A DNA stretch of 30,309 nt from a virus, in IMG/VR virus record IMGVR_UViG_3300043357_000044, positions 1 through 30,309 of that record. The stretch is one strand, 5' to 3'. Made by a program: the position numbers and the translations under genes. The notes beneath the pieces were generated by a model, which searched no databases, was not told the origin of the DNA, and saw only the letters and a list, made by a program, of their open reading frames with translations. Every line of letters begins with the position of its first letter. Position 1 is the stretch's first letter. Of the stretch, positions 9,091-17,060 are shown piece after piece.

Positions 9091-9689
9091 CGCAGCTCCA
9101 TCGTCGGCTTGTAGGTCCGGATGTCGATCGTCATGGCGATGCGGTCTTCGGGCGAGTGGTTCTGCACCTCATGGATCTGCTGATTGTCGAACCACCACAC
9201 TGAGCCGGGCTCCATGTAGACGCGCTCATCCCCGGCGCGGAACACCACACCAGGAAGGCTGTGCAGCGTCAGCTGGTAGCGCTCGTAGTAGACCGCCGGG
9301 ATCTCGCGGTTGGGGAAGTCCCGCTCGCTGACCGGATCGTGATCGCTATGCGGTGGAATGGAGGCCTCGGGCGGCAGTCGGGAGACAAAGACCCGGCCTA
9401 AGTGCACACCCTGCACGCGCGCCATCAGGGCGAAGACGATCGGCATGGCGTGCGGCAAAGCGGCGAAGGCCGGGTAGTTTACGCAGGCGATGTTGGCAAT
9501 CACCGCCTCGCGCGGGTCGTCGGTCGTCGGGTCGAACCGGTTGTAGCGTAGCAGGATATCGTCGGTGTCGGCATGGTTGCCGTACTTCGAGCGGATCGGC
9601 ACGGAGTTCCACAACTGCGGCTGCGTGGTGATCTGATGCAGCAGCGGCTTGACGTCGATCCCGGTGACGATCTGCTCGAAGTAACGCAC
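9087..9689 (-). CDS. 2-oxoglutarate/Fe(II) oxygenase, aspartyl/asparaginyl hydroxylase-like
   Basis: 200 aa, GTG start with AAGGGG just upstream. The double-stranded beta-helix signature is visible: an H114-x-D116 pair in IPPHSDHD, a distal H173 in QIHEVQN, and R183 in EDRIAMTIDI, the expected 2-oxoglutarate-binding arginine. The strands YERYQLTLHSLPGVVFRAG and VYMEPGSVWWFDN match cupin-type Asp/Asn hydroxylases. The enzyme is expected to use iron, oxygen and 2-oxoglutarate to hydroxylate a protein side chain or another substrate. The gene overlaps the fibre gene by 4 nt and directly follows the major capsid gene, so a virion protein is a possible substrate; that is inference. Confidence 0.85.
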   Translation of the reverse strand: MRYFEQIVTGIDVKPLLHQITTQPQLWNSVPIRSKYGNHADTDDILLRYNRFDPTTDDPREAVIANIACVNYPAFAALPHAMPIVFALMARVQGVHLGRVFVSRLPPEASIPPHSDHDPVSERDFPNREIPAVYYERYQLTLHSLPGVVFRAGDERVYMEPGSVWWFDNQQIHEVQNHSPEDRIAMTIDIRTYKPTMELR

Positions 9690-10595
9690 TCACACCCCTT
9701 GGTTGGCGTAGATCGCGCGCCAGTCTGCCCAGAATGCGCTGTACCGCTCGTAGCACGCAGCCTTGGCATTCTTTGTATCGAAGTCGTTGTCCTGGTCGAA
9801 CGAAATCGCATCGCGTTCGAAGTACGTCAGGCCGTTGGGGATGTTGGTGCGGACGAAGTACGCCGTCGCCGATGTGAAGTAGTGGTTGACCTTGATGCCC
9901 TTGGGGAAGGTGCCGACCGCACGCAGCACGTTGATTGCATTGTTGGCAGTGTCGTTCTGCAGCACCGAGTTGTAGATGCGGTTCGCTTCGAACCACAGCT
10001 GTGGCGGCACATGCAGCGACATCGGCAGCGCCGAGATGCGCATGCCACGATTGTTCTGGCACTGCATCACCTGGATCACCAGATCCTCGATCGCCACCTC
10101 GCTGATATCCGCCGCAACGCCGAGATTGCTCTGTGATCCCGACAACGTCGGATGGTTGGCGGAGATCAAAGGCTGGCCGTCGGCACCGAGCGATGTGCCC
10201 GAGAACGCGAGGTTGTAGAGCCCCGCAAGCACGTTCTCCTTGGTCTGGCGCATACTGAACGCCAGCTGGGCCGCACGCCGCTTGGAGACTACCTCGTAGA
10301 GGTCGTCACGCAGCTCTTCGTAGGTCACGATGTAGCCGAGGGCATAGGCGACGTGGGTGAACCGGCTGACCGGGCCTTGCACTTCGATGTCGTAGAAGAT
10401 CTGCGCGCCTTGCGGCTTCACCGGGGCAAGGCCGAAGCCGGTGATCTCCACCTCCTCTTCGTACGCCTTGTCCGACGTCTGCCGATCGAACAGATCGAGA
10501 TACTCGACTGGGTGTTCGTTGTAGCTCCGGCCCCAGAAGGCCTTGACCCCAGGCCACAGCGCCTTGGGATGCGAGCCAGTGGTGATGACTGCCAT
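9690..10595 (-). CDS. Major capsid protein (HK97-fold expected)
   Basis: 301 aa, with AGGGAG before the ATG. The sequence starts MAVITTGSHPKALWPGVKAFWG. It contains FYDIEVQGPVSRFTHVAYALGYIVTYEELRDD, which fits an HK97 E-loop to spine-helix transition, and ends with the P-domain-like ENVLAGLYNLAFSG and TSATAYFVRTNIPNGLTYFERD. The Mu gpT-like pattern 'tee.rDd.y' is present. It lies after scaffold and decoration-type genes, the standard order of head modules, and is one of two proteins of the right size for the shell. Assignment rests on this pattern plus context; a fold search would confirm it. Confidence 0.8.
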   Translation of the reverse strand: MAVITTGSHPKALWPGVKAFWGRSYNEHPVEYLDLFDRQTSDKAYEEEVEITGFGLAPVKPQGAQIFYDIEVQGPVSRFTHVAYALGYIVTYEELRDDLYEVVSKRRAAQLAFSMRQTKENVLAGLYNLAFSGTSLGADGQPLISANHPTLSGSQSNLGVAADISEVAIEDLVIQVMQCQNNRGMRISALPMSLHVPPQLWFEANRIYNSVLQNDTANNAINVLRAVGTFPKGIKVNHYFTSATAYFVRTNIPNGLTYFERDAISFDQDNDFDTKNAKAACYERYSAFWADWRAIYANQGV

Positions 10596-10607
10596 TGTCG
10601 CTCTCCC

Positions 10608-11225
10608 TCAGACGCCGTTGGCGTTGTAGAATGGGTGCAGGCCCTGGTTGATCTTCACCAACCATCGAGCGTACTGGCCCACCGCGTTGTCCGAGAGCGG
10701 CTGTTGCAGCAACTGGATGATGCGCAGCTGCGCCGTCGGCGTGGCGGTTGCCAGCGACGAGGTTTGCATCGTCCATCCCGACTGCGCCGAGTAGACGTTG
10801 CCGGTACCCGACAGGAGGTTGGCGTTGCGTCCCGAGGCACCGGAGACCATCGCCAGACCACCGGCGCCGTCCTCCTGCGTCACGTAGAGCAGGTCCGGGT
10901 CGTCCGACACCATCACGTAGGCCGCCTGCCCTGCAGCGAGGTAGGGCGTCTGCGTCTGTTGCAGCGTGATCACGGCCTGCCCGGCGTTGTTGGTGATGCC
11001 CTGGAAGGAGCCGAGGACGTTGTTGCCGACACCTGCCGTGGCGACCTGCACCGTCTGGATGCCGTTACCGTCGGAGCTGTTGGTGATGTTCACCACCGGA
11101 TCGCCGATGTAGAGCGCGGTGGGGTTGGAGGCGGGAACATAGTAGACGCGAATTGCCCCGCTGTAGGGGGCGCCGCTTTTCATCGCATACGGCTTCAGCC
11201 CAAAGGGGCTATTTACATTTGGCAT
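10608..11225 (-). CDS. Head decoration/minor capsid-type protein
   Basis: 205 aa from the ATG at 11223-11225. A longer reading starting at 11288 adds 21 residues that look non-coding, and AGAGG lies before the chosen ATG. The start MPNVNSPFGLKPYAMKSGAPYSGAIRVYYVP and the segment ALYIGDPVVNITNSSDGNG are typical of small phage capsid-associated proteins encoded next to the major capsid gene. A compact beta-barrel (GDPV, AAYVMVSDDPDLLYV) fits a decoration or stabilising protein. It is 12 nt upstream of the capsid gene. Role is inferred from size, pattern and position. Confidence 0.75.
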   Translation of the reverse strand: MPNVNSPFGLKPYAMKSGAPYSGAIRVYYVPASNPTALYIGDPVVNITNSSDGNGIQTVQVATAGVGNNVLGSFQGITNNAGQAVITLQQTQTPYLAAGQAAYVMVSDDPDLLYVTQEDGAGGLAMVSGASGRNANLLSGTGNVYSAQSGWTMQTSSLATATPTAQLRIIQLLQQPLSDNAVGQYARWLVKINQGLHPFYNANGV

Positions 11226-11403
11226 CGCGAGGCCTCTGCCATGCTCGCCACGCGCTGCGGCTGACAGGCCAGGGCCAGCGCGCAGCACTTAGGCAAGCGG
11301 TTAAAGGGATGTCGTGCTGCTCTCGCGCGCGATGCCTAGCCGCGTCACAGCTTTGTCCCGGCTCAGGGCATTTCTATCCCGTCGCCTCCGAAGGGCTTAG
11401 CTA
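11226..11403 (-). other. Intergenic gap in head module with weak inverted repeat
   Basis: This 178-nt gap is one of the few without an array. It holds GCAGCAC at 11282-11288 and its complement GTGCTGC at 11314-11320, flanked by partly complementary GC-rich stretches, which could form a hairpin in the mRNA before the decoration gene. I see no convincing sigma70 promoter or U-tract terminator. Confidence 0.35.
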
Positions 11404-11943
11404 TCAGCGCCGATTAGTACCGGTCTCGATGCTGATGTTGCCCCGCGTTGACCCCGCGTAGCGAAGGTTACCATCCGCGCCTCCCGGCTTCGCATGTTCC
11501 CCGCGCCCGATCTGGGTCAGCAGCTCATGCACCACCGTTTCCTGGGCGGCCATGTCCTGCTCGAATAAGTCTTGCGGCAGTTCCATGAGGAACGCAACCA
11601 ATGCCTGTCCGCCGCGACCGATCCCCACCACGGTGGACACCGGCCTGCCATCCTCATCGTGCACCTGCTCATAGCCCGCTTCGCGCGCACGGATGATCCG
11701 CCCAGGCTCGTCGTTGAACCAATGGCGGTGGAAGCCCTCACGGTTGGGATAGGCGAGCTTCTGCTCCTGGCTGCCGAACGGCTTGCGCACGAACGGCTGA
11801 CGCTCCCGCCTCGGCAGCGTGTCGACGGAGGTGACTTCGTCGTCGCCGCCAAGGGCGCGGGCGACCTCTGCCTCGCGCCGTGCCTGGGCCGCAGCTGCGG
11901 CGTCGTTGAGCGGCTGACGCCCGATCGGGGGTCGTGTCGGCAT
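11404..11943 (-). CDS. Conserved-looking head-module protein of unknown function
   Basis: 179 aa. An N-terminal Ala/Arg-rich helix (residues 10-35) is followed by a charged core with PNREGFHRHWFNDEPGRI, REAGYEQVHDEDGRPV and a MELPQDLFEQDMAAQETVVHE helix. The last 25 residues are Gly-rich. Proteins with this 'W.nd.pgRi..A...Gye.v' pattern commonly sit between scaffold and capsid genes in uncultured phages. The ATG overlaps the scaffold stop as TAATG, so it is coupled to scaffold translation. A capsid-assembly role is inferred only from position. Confidence 0.8.
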   Translation of the reverse strand: MPTRPPIGRQPLNDAAAAAQARREAEVARALGGDDEVTSVDTLPRRERQPFVRKPFGSQEQKLAYPNREGFHRHWFNDEPGRIIRAREAGYEQVHDEDGRPVSTVVGIGRGGQALVAFLMELPQDLFEQDMAAQETVVHELLTQIGRGEHAKPGGADGNLRYAGSTRGNISIETGTNRR

Positions 11944-12908
11944 TACGGTATCTCCTCGAATTGCTCCCAGTAGTTCGCGGAAAATTCCTCACGCGTGAGC
12001 GGATCACCCTTGCCCTCGAGCATCTTCCGCTGGCGTTCGTATTGTTGTCGGACATCGGGCGGCATGGCCTCGAACGAACGCGGGCCAGGGCGCCTGGGCG
12101 AGGGGCTGTCGGATGAACGCGACACTGCCGCCGGCTGACGGCGCACTGGCTGAGCCACGGGCTCCTCCTCTTCGTCCTCGTCCTGCACATGCAGCGGCCG
12201 GCGAACGGTCCGCTCCGTGCCATTGCCGCTGCCGTTGGTGTTCCGGCGCGGCTGCGGGAAGTGCTCGGGGAAACGGCGACGGATGTGCGTCTCCGCCTCG
12301 ACCAGATGGTCCTCGGTGCTGCCCGCCGGGTTCAGCCGCTCGGCCTGCTGCATCGCCGCGATCATCGCCACGTTGGCCACCGGGTCGCTGCTGAACCACG
12401 GATTGGCCCGCACCCAGGCCATGATGACCGGGTCGTTGTTAGCCTGTGGGTGACCACCTTGTCCTTGCGGGGCCTGGGGCGGCGCCTCAGGCGGCGGACC
12501 GAGTTCCCGGATCGCCTGCTCCACCGCCTGGAAGGCGCCCGTGTCGCCCGTCTCCACGGCCCGCATGCGCTGCTGGTGCAGCTCCTGCATGGCGCGGCGA
12601 TAGCCGACCTGCTCCGCCTTCCTGGTGGACTGCAGCATCTGATTGAGGGTCTCGCCTTGCTGCGTCACCTGCTGGCGTAACTCGGTGATGGTGCGGTCCG
12701 CTGCCCGGCTGCGCTCCTGCAGCAGCGGCAGCATGCGCTCGCCGCGATCGACGAACTCGTCTGCCTCCAACCACCGTTCCGGGTCGCCGCGAAATTCCGG
12801 ACGGGGTCGCCACCCCATATTCCTGGCGCGTTGCTCGATTTCAGCCTGCCGTGGATCGTCTTGTTCCTGATCCGGCGGTTCGGCTGTCTGATCAGCCGTT
12901 TCTGACAT
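11943..12908 (-). CDS. Capsid scaffold-like protein
   Basis: 321 aa, highly charged and mostly helical. The N-terminal motif NMGWRPRPEFRGDPERWLEADEFV is typical of phage scaffold proteins. Residues 60-145 form a Q/E/R-rich coiled coil, and the C-terminal third has a D/E tract (QDEDEEEE) and a final RQQYERQRKMLEGKG helix that could bind the coat. A scaffold guides procapsid assembly and leaves before DNA packaging. It lies upstream of the decoration and capsid genes as expected. No maturation protease domain is recognisable in it. Confidence 0.8.
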   Translation of the reverse strand: MSETADQTAEPPDQEQDDPRQAEIEQRARNMGWRPRPEFRGDPERWLEADEFVDRGERMLPLLQERSRAADRTITELRQQVTQQGETLNQMLQSTRKAEQVGYRRAMQELHQQRMRAVETGDTGAFQAVEQAIRELGPPPEAPPQAPQGQGGHPQANNDPVIMAWVRANPWFSSDPVANVAMIAAMQQAERLNPAGSTEDHLVEAETHIRRRFPEHFPQPRRNTNGSGNGTERTVRRPLHVQDEDEEEEPVAQPVRRQPAAVSRSSDSPSPRRPGPRSFEAMPPDVRQQYERQRKMLEGKGDPLTREEFSANYWEQFEEIP

Positions 12909-13023
12909 TGTTTGTTTGCCTTCTCAACCGTTGTCATGGCTATTAGGTCGAGCAGGCGCTTAGGTTCAGGTTAGGATGTCTTTCAGGCGGCCGGCGTTAC
13001 CAGGGGTGGGACGCCGGCCTCTT
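12909..13023 (-). other. Leader of scaffold gene with strong hairpin
   Basis: A 9-bp GC-rich inverted repeat (12989-12997 with 13011-13019, loop 13 nt) begins just after the stop of the GroES-like gene. In the minus-strand mRNA it is not followed by a U-run, so it looks more like an mRNA-stabilising or attenuating hairpin than an intrinsic terminator. On the plus strand it would be followed by TCTTTCATTCTT, but no plus-strand gene ends here. Confidence 0.5.
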
Positions 13024-13425
13024 TCATTCTTGCTTGTCGTACAGCGCTCCCACCGACTTCTGCGACACCAGCCGGTATTCGACGCTGTCCTGGCCCTGCA
13101 CCACGCGCCCGGCATAGCGCTCCACCACCACACGGTTGCCTGGGACCGGTCGGAACCGTGGGTCGACTATGCGCACGCCGTCGTCGCTGAACACGAAGGC
13201 TGCGTGGCCGAGCGCGATGATCACGCCGGTCTCGCTCGCCATGCTCTGGCGCGAACGCGCGTCGTCGGGAATGACGATGCCGCCCGACGTCTTCTCGGCG
13301 TGCTCGTCCATCAGCACCAGCACCTTGTCATCGAGGGGGGTGATCCCGCTGTGGTTGGTGCCGTCCCAGGCAGCCTGCACGAACTCGCGCTGGTCGCCGG
13401 TTCGGAGAACGCGTCCCTCAAGCAT
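13024..13425 (-). CDS. GroES-like co-chaperonin
   Basis: 133 aa. After a 27-residue N-terminal extension comes a Cpn10 fold: ITPLDDKVLVLMDE (residues 28-41), the mobile-loop region EKTSGGIVIPDD (44-55) whose GIVIP tripeptide contacts GroEL, ETGVIIALGHAAF, and the closing PVPGNRVVVERYAG (93-106) and YRLVSQKSVGALY strands. Phage co-chaperonins such as T4 gp31 replace GroES so that the host chaperonin can fold the capsid protein. Its place between portal and scaffold supports that role. It overlaps the HNH gene by 8 nt. The N-terminal extension is unusual for the family. Confidence 0.85.
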   Translation of the reverse strand: MLEGRVLRTGDQREFVQAAWDGTNHSGITPLDDKVLVLMDEHAEKTSGGIVIPDDARSRQSMASETGVIIALGHAAFVFSDDGVRIVDPRFRPVPGNRVVVERYAGRVVQGQDSVEYRLVSQKSVGALYDKQE

Positions 13426-13987
13426 CGGCGACGTCCCTACGTTCTTGGTGATAGCGCTTCAGGGCGGCGCTGACAGCTGGTCCCTTATCACGGCTATTGG
13501 CGTTCTGCTCGCGTCTGGTTGACCATTTGACGTTCCCGGGTTCGTAATTGCCGCCGTTATCGATCCGGTCAAGTGAATACTTGGGGGATGGTCGCGGTCC
13601 GATGTGTGTATAGAAAGCCGCGAAGTCATATATCCACTCTGCACAGACAGAAATACCTCTGCCACCCCAATTGTGAAATCCATGCTTATTTTGGTTGTAA
13701 CAGCGCAATTTCATATCTATCCAAGCCCTGTACTCCGGCGAACGCGAACTACAGACACCGCTCTTAGTGCGAAGCTTAGTGCGCATGGCAACCAACTTCG
13801 CAACCCTGACACATCCGCAGTTGGTCGTATGACCCGTCACAAGATTGCCGCGCCGCACCTCGGTGTCGTTGCCGCACGCACACCGACACCTCCAAATGAC
13901 TACTCCTTCCTTCGTGCGACCGACCGGCGCAACCGCAGTCAGGTGACTGAATGTCTGTCCAGTCAGATCGGAGCCCGCCCTCGACAT
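13418..13987 (-). CDS. HNH-type homing endonuclease-like protein
   Basis: 189 aa from the ATG at 13985-13987, with a GGAGGG site upstream; it shares 1 nt with the upstream stop (TGATG). A Zn-ribbon-like N-terminus (C34, C36, C38, C57, C59 in WRCRCACG and NCGCV) precedes a domain of the phage HNH family: PEYRAWIDMKLRCYN, GGRGISVCAEW, then YSLDRIDNGGNYEPGN and VKWSTRREQNANSR. The DRID...N...N residues match the betabeta-alpha metal site, though the usual first His is not obvious. Such genes are often free-standing mobile endonucleases inserted between late genes. Its A+T content is visibly higher in the middle, fitting recent transfer. Confidence 0.8.
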   Translation of the reverse strand: MSRAGSDLTGQTFSHLTAVAPVGRTKEGVVIWRCRCACGNDTEVRRGNLVTGHTTNCGCVRVAKLVAMRTKLRTKSGVCSSRSPEYRAWIDMKLRCYNQNKHGFHNWGGRGISVCAEWIYDFAAFYTHIGPRPSPKYSLDRIDNGGNYEPGNVKWSTRREQNANSRDKGPAVSAALKRYHQERRDVADA

Positions 13988-14328
13988 CAGACCCTCCCCT
14001 CCGGTGCTGGCGTGGTGTCGCCGAAGTACCAGCGCAGCACGTCGGGCCACTCCAGCGCCACCAGCTCGCTGCACATCAGTGCGCGGCCGCGAAACTCCGT
14101 CAGGATCACCTGTTCCATCTCACCCGCCAGGAAGGCTCTAAGCGCATCACGCAGGAGGCTGTCCCGGTAGTCCTCCAGCCATGCCAGCACCTGCACCGTT
14201 ACCGGGTGGTGTTTCCAAAGACTGAAGTCCCCCGGCGATAGATCCAGCAAGGCCGGGCGGCGCGCCTCCACCACCTCCTCCGCCGGAGCTGTCACCTTCG
14301 TCAGAAGGTCCGCCGTTAGTTGTAACAT
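13987..14328 (-). CDS. 113-aa protein overlapping the portal C-terminus
   Basis: 113 aa with natural-looking composition: HHPVTVQVLAWLEDYRDSLL, a GEMEQVILTEFRGRAL helix and LEWPDVLRWYFGD. Its first 182 nt overlap the 3' end of the portal gene in another frame, where the portal reading is a low-complexity Gly/Pro tail. The stop is joined to the HNH start as TGATG. Position after the portal suggests a head-module accessory role, but I do not recognise the family. The start is uncertain, since the Shine-Dalgarno before 14328 is weak (GAG, 7 nt). Confidence 0.65.
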   Translation of the reverse strand: MLQLTADLLTKVTAPAEEVVEARRPALLDLSPGDFSLWKHHPVTVQVLAWLEDYRDSLLRDALRAFLAGEMEQVILTEFRGRALMCSELVALEWPDVLRWYFGDTTPAPEGRV

Positions 14329-16744
14329 TCAACAGCTCGATCTGATGTCTGAGTGCGGTCAGCTGATGCTCATACCAACCCTGGTCTGCCTCGGCGTCCG
14401 CCTTGCGCGCGTTGGCGAGGTTCAGGATCGCCTGCGACAGCTCCTTGATCTCCGAGGCCTTATCCTTGCCGCGCCGGATCGCCAGCTCGACCTGCTCATG
14501 CTGCTGGCGGATGTCGAGTTCCTTGTTGCGCAGCTGGGCCATGTGCGCGGCGATGTCGACCTGCTCCTTCTGGAGCTGCAGGTTCGCCGCCGCCGTCACC
14601 ATCTCGGCGTTGGGTGGCGCCTGGGCGGCAATCAGCTTGTCGATCTGCTGGATCGCGGCCGCCTGCAGCGCCCTCAGCCGGATCTCACGGCCATCGAAGA
14701 ACGGGTCTTGCGCGAACTGCAGCAGGAAGTTGGCCTGCGCCATCTGCTGGGTATCAGTGACCATGTCAGGGTCACTGACAGGCTCCGCACCACTGCCGCG
14801 AAGGTAGTCTTGCCGGGTGACCTGGAAATACTCGGAGCCGATGCGGAAGCCGGCCTCGTCGGGAAGATAGAGGCGATTGAGCCTAAATAGCTTGTCGAAG
14901 TCCTGCCGCAGGGATCTGTGTATACGTTTGAATATGGCATTGAACACCTTCAGACCTTGCTGGATCACCGCAAGGCCGAGGATGCCTGGAACATTCGCGC
15001 CGGGCAGCTGACCCTGCAGAACTTCCCTGATGCTACCTATATCTTTCGCTGCTTCGACTAAGAACTGCAGCAGCTGGAACAACACCGGGTTCGGCCCCGG
15101 CATCTCGAGTGGTACTAAGTTTTCTCTAAGCGTGCGGCCCTGTGTGGTGACCATCTTGTATTCGCCGGTCATGAACCGCACCGAACCGGCATTGATCGAC
15201 ACGCCACCACCGATGAAACCACCACCAGCGATCTGCAGGTGACCGGCGTCGAACATCTGATTGATCGTGGTGTTGACGGCCGCGTTCAGCGGATACATCA
15301 GGCTGCCGAAGCCGAGGTCGTATGACCCGCCGTCGGGGTTCGGGATGAAGCCGTACTTCGTGTAGTAGTCGACCTGCCGGATCTCGGCGACGTCGCCCTC
15401 GTCGGTCGCATCGATGCAGTCCTGATCGAACCCGACGGTGATCCTGGCCAGCTTGCCGCTGTCGCGGGCGAAGGTGACGATGACCGGCTCGTCGTAGCCA
15501 TCGTCGTCGAGGTCGTAGCGGCGATGCTGCTCGCAGAAGGTGATCGGCGCCTGCTCGTCCTGGCTGGTGTCGTTGTCGCGGCCGTAGCCCTGCTCGCCGT
15601 AGTCCAGCCACAGACCGGAGCGGACGTTGCTCTCGATCTCCCACGGGTAGAAGTCGATCAGCTCCGTTTTGCGCGGGGCGGCGTCGAAGCTCTTGGCCTT
15701 GTAGTTCACGCAGAGGCGCAGCGCGGAGACGATCTCCGAGACGTTCCGGCGCTCCTTCGGCTCGAAGTAGTTCTTGCGGAACATCGTGCCGGCGATCGCG
15801 ACGGTGATCAGCAGTCGGTCAGTCTGCTCCTCCCACTCCGGCATCTCGGTGAGCAGCTGCCAGGACATGTGGCGGCCGATGCGGTCCGCCCTGGTCTGTT
15901 TGGAGCCGGGCGGCACCATCCACAACAGCTTGCCACCGGGGCCGACGGCTTGCTGGCCACCCTGGCCACCCTGGCCACCCGGACCGCCTTGGGACGGCTG
16001 GGGTGGCGCGGCGCCCGGCCCCATCATGGGAGGCGCTCCTGGCGGCGCCCCTTGCGGGGGTGACGGTACGCCACCAGGAGCCGCACCCCCAGGCTGGCCC
16101 GGTAAGCCGAGACCCGGACCTCCTGGCCCTCCAGGGCCGCCTGGGCCAGCTCCCGGCATTCCCTGTGGCTGTGGCGGCATGATCAGCGGTACGCCGCGAT
16201 CGTCGCCGATGACGGTGCCCTTCACCACGTTGCGGCCCTGCACGATCGCCGGATACGCCCGGGCGTTGAACTGCAGCGCAGCGACGGTGATCAGCGGGAA
16301 GCAGACGTTGGAGGCGCCGGCCCAGGGATATGTCTTGGGTTCAACGACCTGGAGCGCGAAGTCCATCCAGTCCTGATAGCGCTGCTTCCAGTCGGCCCGG
16401 CTCTCTTCGTCGAGGTCGTATTCCCGCTTCGCCTGATCGGCGAGACGCTGGCGCTCGGTCTCCTGGATCTCGTCGGCAATATTCTTTCGCACGATCCAGC
16501 GGGCGAAGCGGCGTACGTGCTCCTGCTTCAGCAGCGGCCGGCGATCGTGTGGCTCCGCCCTGGGATCTGCCAGGGACTGATCGGGCGCTGGTGGGCGAAG
16601 CGGGAGGATGTCCGCTGATTTAAGCGGCTCAGGCTGGTCGGGCGCCGGCCCCTGCATGGTGTCGCCACTGTCGGGCGGCGCCTGCTGGTCGTCCTGGTCA
16701 GGAGGAGGCCCTCCCATCGGAAGGGCGCTTAATGCAGCGCTCAT
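14147..16744 (-). CDS. Portal protein with Gly/Pro-rich insertion
   Basis: 865 aa from the ATG at 16742-16744; a GTG at 16756 is possible but its Shine-Dalgarno would touch it. Portal features: a helical N-terminal half with YPWAGASNVCFPLI (near residue 139), a DRIGRHMSWQLLTEMPEWEEQTDRLL region, WEIESNVRSGLWLDYGEQ, and the stem/crown part GFGSLMYPLNAAVNTTINQM followed by PGPNPVLFQLLQFLVEAAKDIGSIREVLQG. The portal ring forms the DNA gate of the capsid. Residues about 190-271 are a collagen-like Gly/Pro/Gln tract inserted between two conserved blocks. The C-terminal Gly-rich tail overlaps the next gene. Confidence 0.88.
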   Translation of the reverse strand: MSAALSALPMGGPPPDQDDQQAPPDSGDTMQGPAPDQPEPLKSADILPLRPPAPDQSLADPRAEPHDRRPLLKQEHVRRFARWIVRKNIADEIQETERQRLADQAKREYDLDEESRADWKQRYQDWMDFALQVVEPKTYPWAGASNVCFPLITVAALQFNARAYPAIVQGRNVVKGTVIGDDRGVPLIMPPQPQGMPGAGPGGPGGPGGPGLGLPGQPGGAAPGGVPSPPQGAPPGAPPMMGPGAAPPQPSQGGPGGQGGQGGQQAVGPGGKLLWMVPPGSKQTRADRIGRHMSWQLLTEMPEWEEQTDRLLITVAIAGTMFRKNYFEPKERRNVSEIVSALRLCVNYKAKSFDAAPRKTELIDFYPWEIESNVRSGLWLDYGEQGYGRDNDTSQDEQAPITFCEQHRRYDLDDDGYDEPVIVTFARDSGKLARITVGFDQDCIDATDEGDVAEIRQVDYYTKYGFIPNPDGGSYDLGFGSLMYPLNAAVNTTINQMFDAGHLQIAGGGFIGGGVSINAGSVRFMTGEYKMVTTQGRTLRENLVPLEMPGPNPVLFQLLQFLVEAAKDIGSIREVLQGQLPGANVPGILGLAVIQQGLKVFNAIFKRIHRSLRQDFDKLFRLNRLYLPDEAGFRIGSEYFQVTRQDYLRGSGAEPVSDPDMVTDTQQMAQANFLLQFAQDPFFDGREIRLRALQAAAIQQIDKLIAAQAPPNAEMVTAAANLQLQKEQVDIAAHMAQLRNKELDIRQQHEQVELAIRRGKDKASEIKELSQAILNLANARKADAEADQGWYEHQLTALRHQIELLNVTTNGGPSDEGDSSGGGGGGGAPPGLAGSIAGGLQSLETPPGNGAGAGMAGGLPGQPPA

Positions 16745-16751
16745 GGTCCCC

Positions 16752-16774
16752 GGCACTCTCCAGCAGCACGGCTA
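16752..16774 (-). repeat. Solitary TIGR-like unit before the portal gene
   Basis: In minus sense TAGCC, a 9-nt spacer (GTGCTGCTG) and GAGAGTGCC, seven nucleotides before the portal ATG. Both halves and the 9-nt spacing match the large arrays further right. It could be a decayed array, a seed for a new one, or a repeat recruited as ribosome-binding sequence (it contains GGAGAG). Confidence 0.7.
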
Positions 16775-16805
16775 CCATATCTAGACGCTGCGCGGCGTTA
16801 CGAAG

Positions 16806-17060
16806 TCAACCGCTGGTCGTTCCCCGTTCGGTCCATGCGCCACACCAGTAATCTGGCCGCACCACCGGGAAGGTGCTGAAGGGCCGGAGTTCCATAGACG
16901 TTCCGAGCTTCGATGGCATCGGGATGAGGAACGCTGTCGGCGGGTTGCGGCGGCAGTTGAGATCCCCGGCTGGGTCTTTCCACGAATAGCGGCAAGTCGC
17001 GCAGGCTTGGTCGAGCATGCGCACGGCGACGTCGCGCGGAACGATTAAGGTTGAGGACAC
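16806..17060 (-). CDS. Four-cysteine HiPIP-like small protein
   Basis: 84 aa, GTG start at 17058-17060. Cysteines at 20, 23, 36 and 73 lie in CATCRYS, NCRRNPP and WCGAW; the CxxC...CRRnPP...FPvV...WCGxW arrangement is that of small phage proteins resembling high-potential iron-sulfur proteins. It could bind an Fe-S cluster or zinc; nothing in the sequence decides between them. There is no Shine-Dalgarno: the start codon directly touches the base of the stem element at 17061-17113, so initiation may depend on that structure. The gene lies between terminase and portal. Confidence 0.75.
   Translation of the reverse strand: MSSTLIVPRDVAVRMLDQACATCRYSWKDPAGDLNCRRNPPTAFLIPMPSKLGTSMELRPFSTFPVVRPDYWCGAWTERGTTSG

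Noticed and set aside
12989-13019. Intrinsic terminator after the co-chaperonin gene
   Set aside because: The hairpin has no U-run in the transcribed sense and lies within an operon that must continue to the capsid genes.
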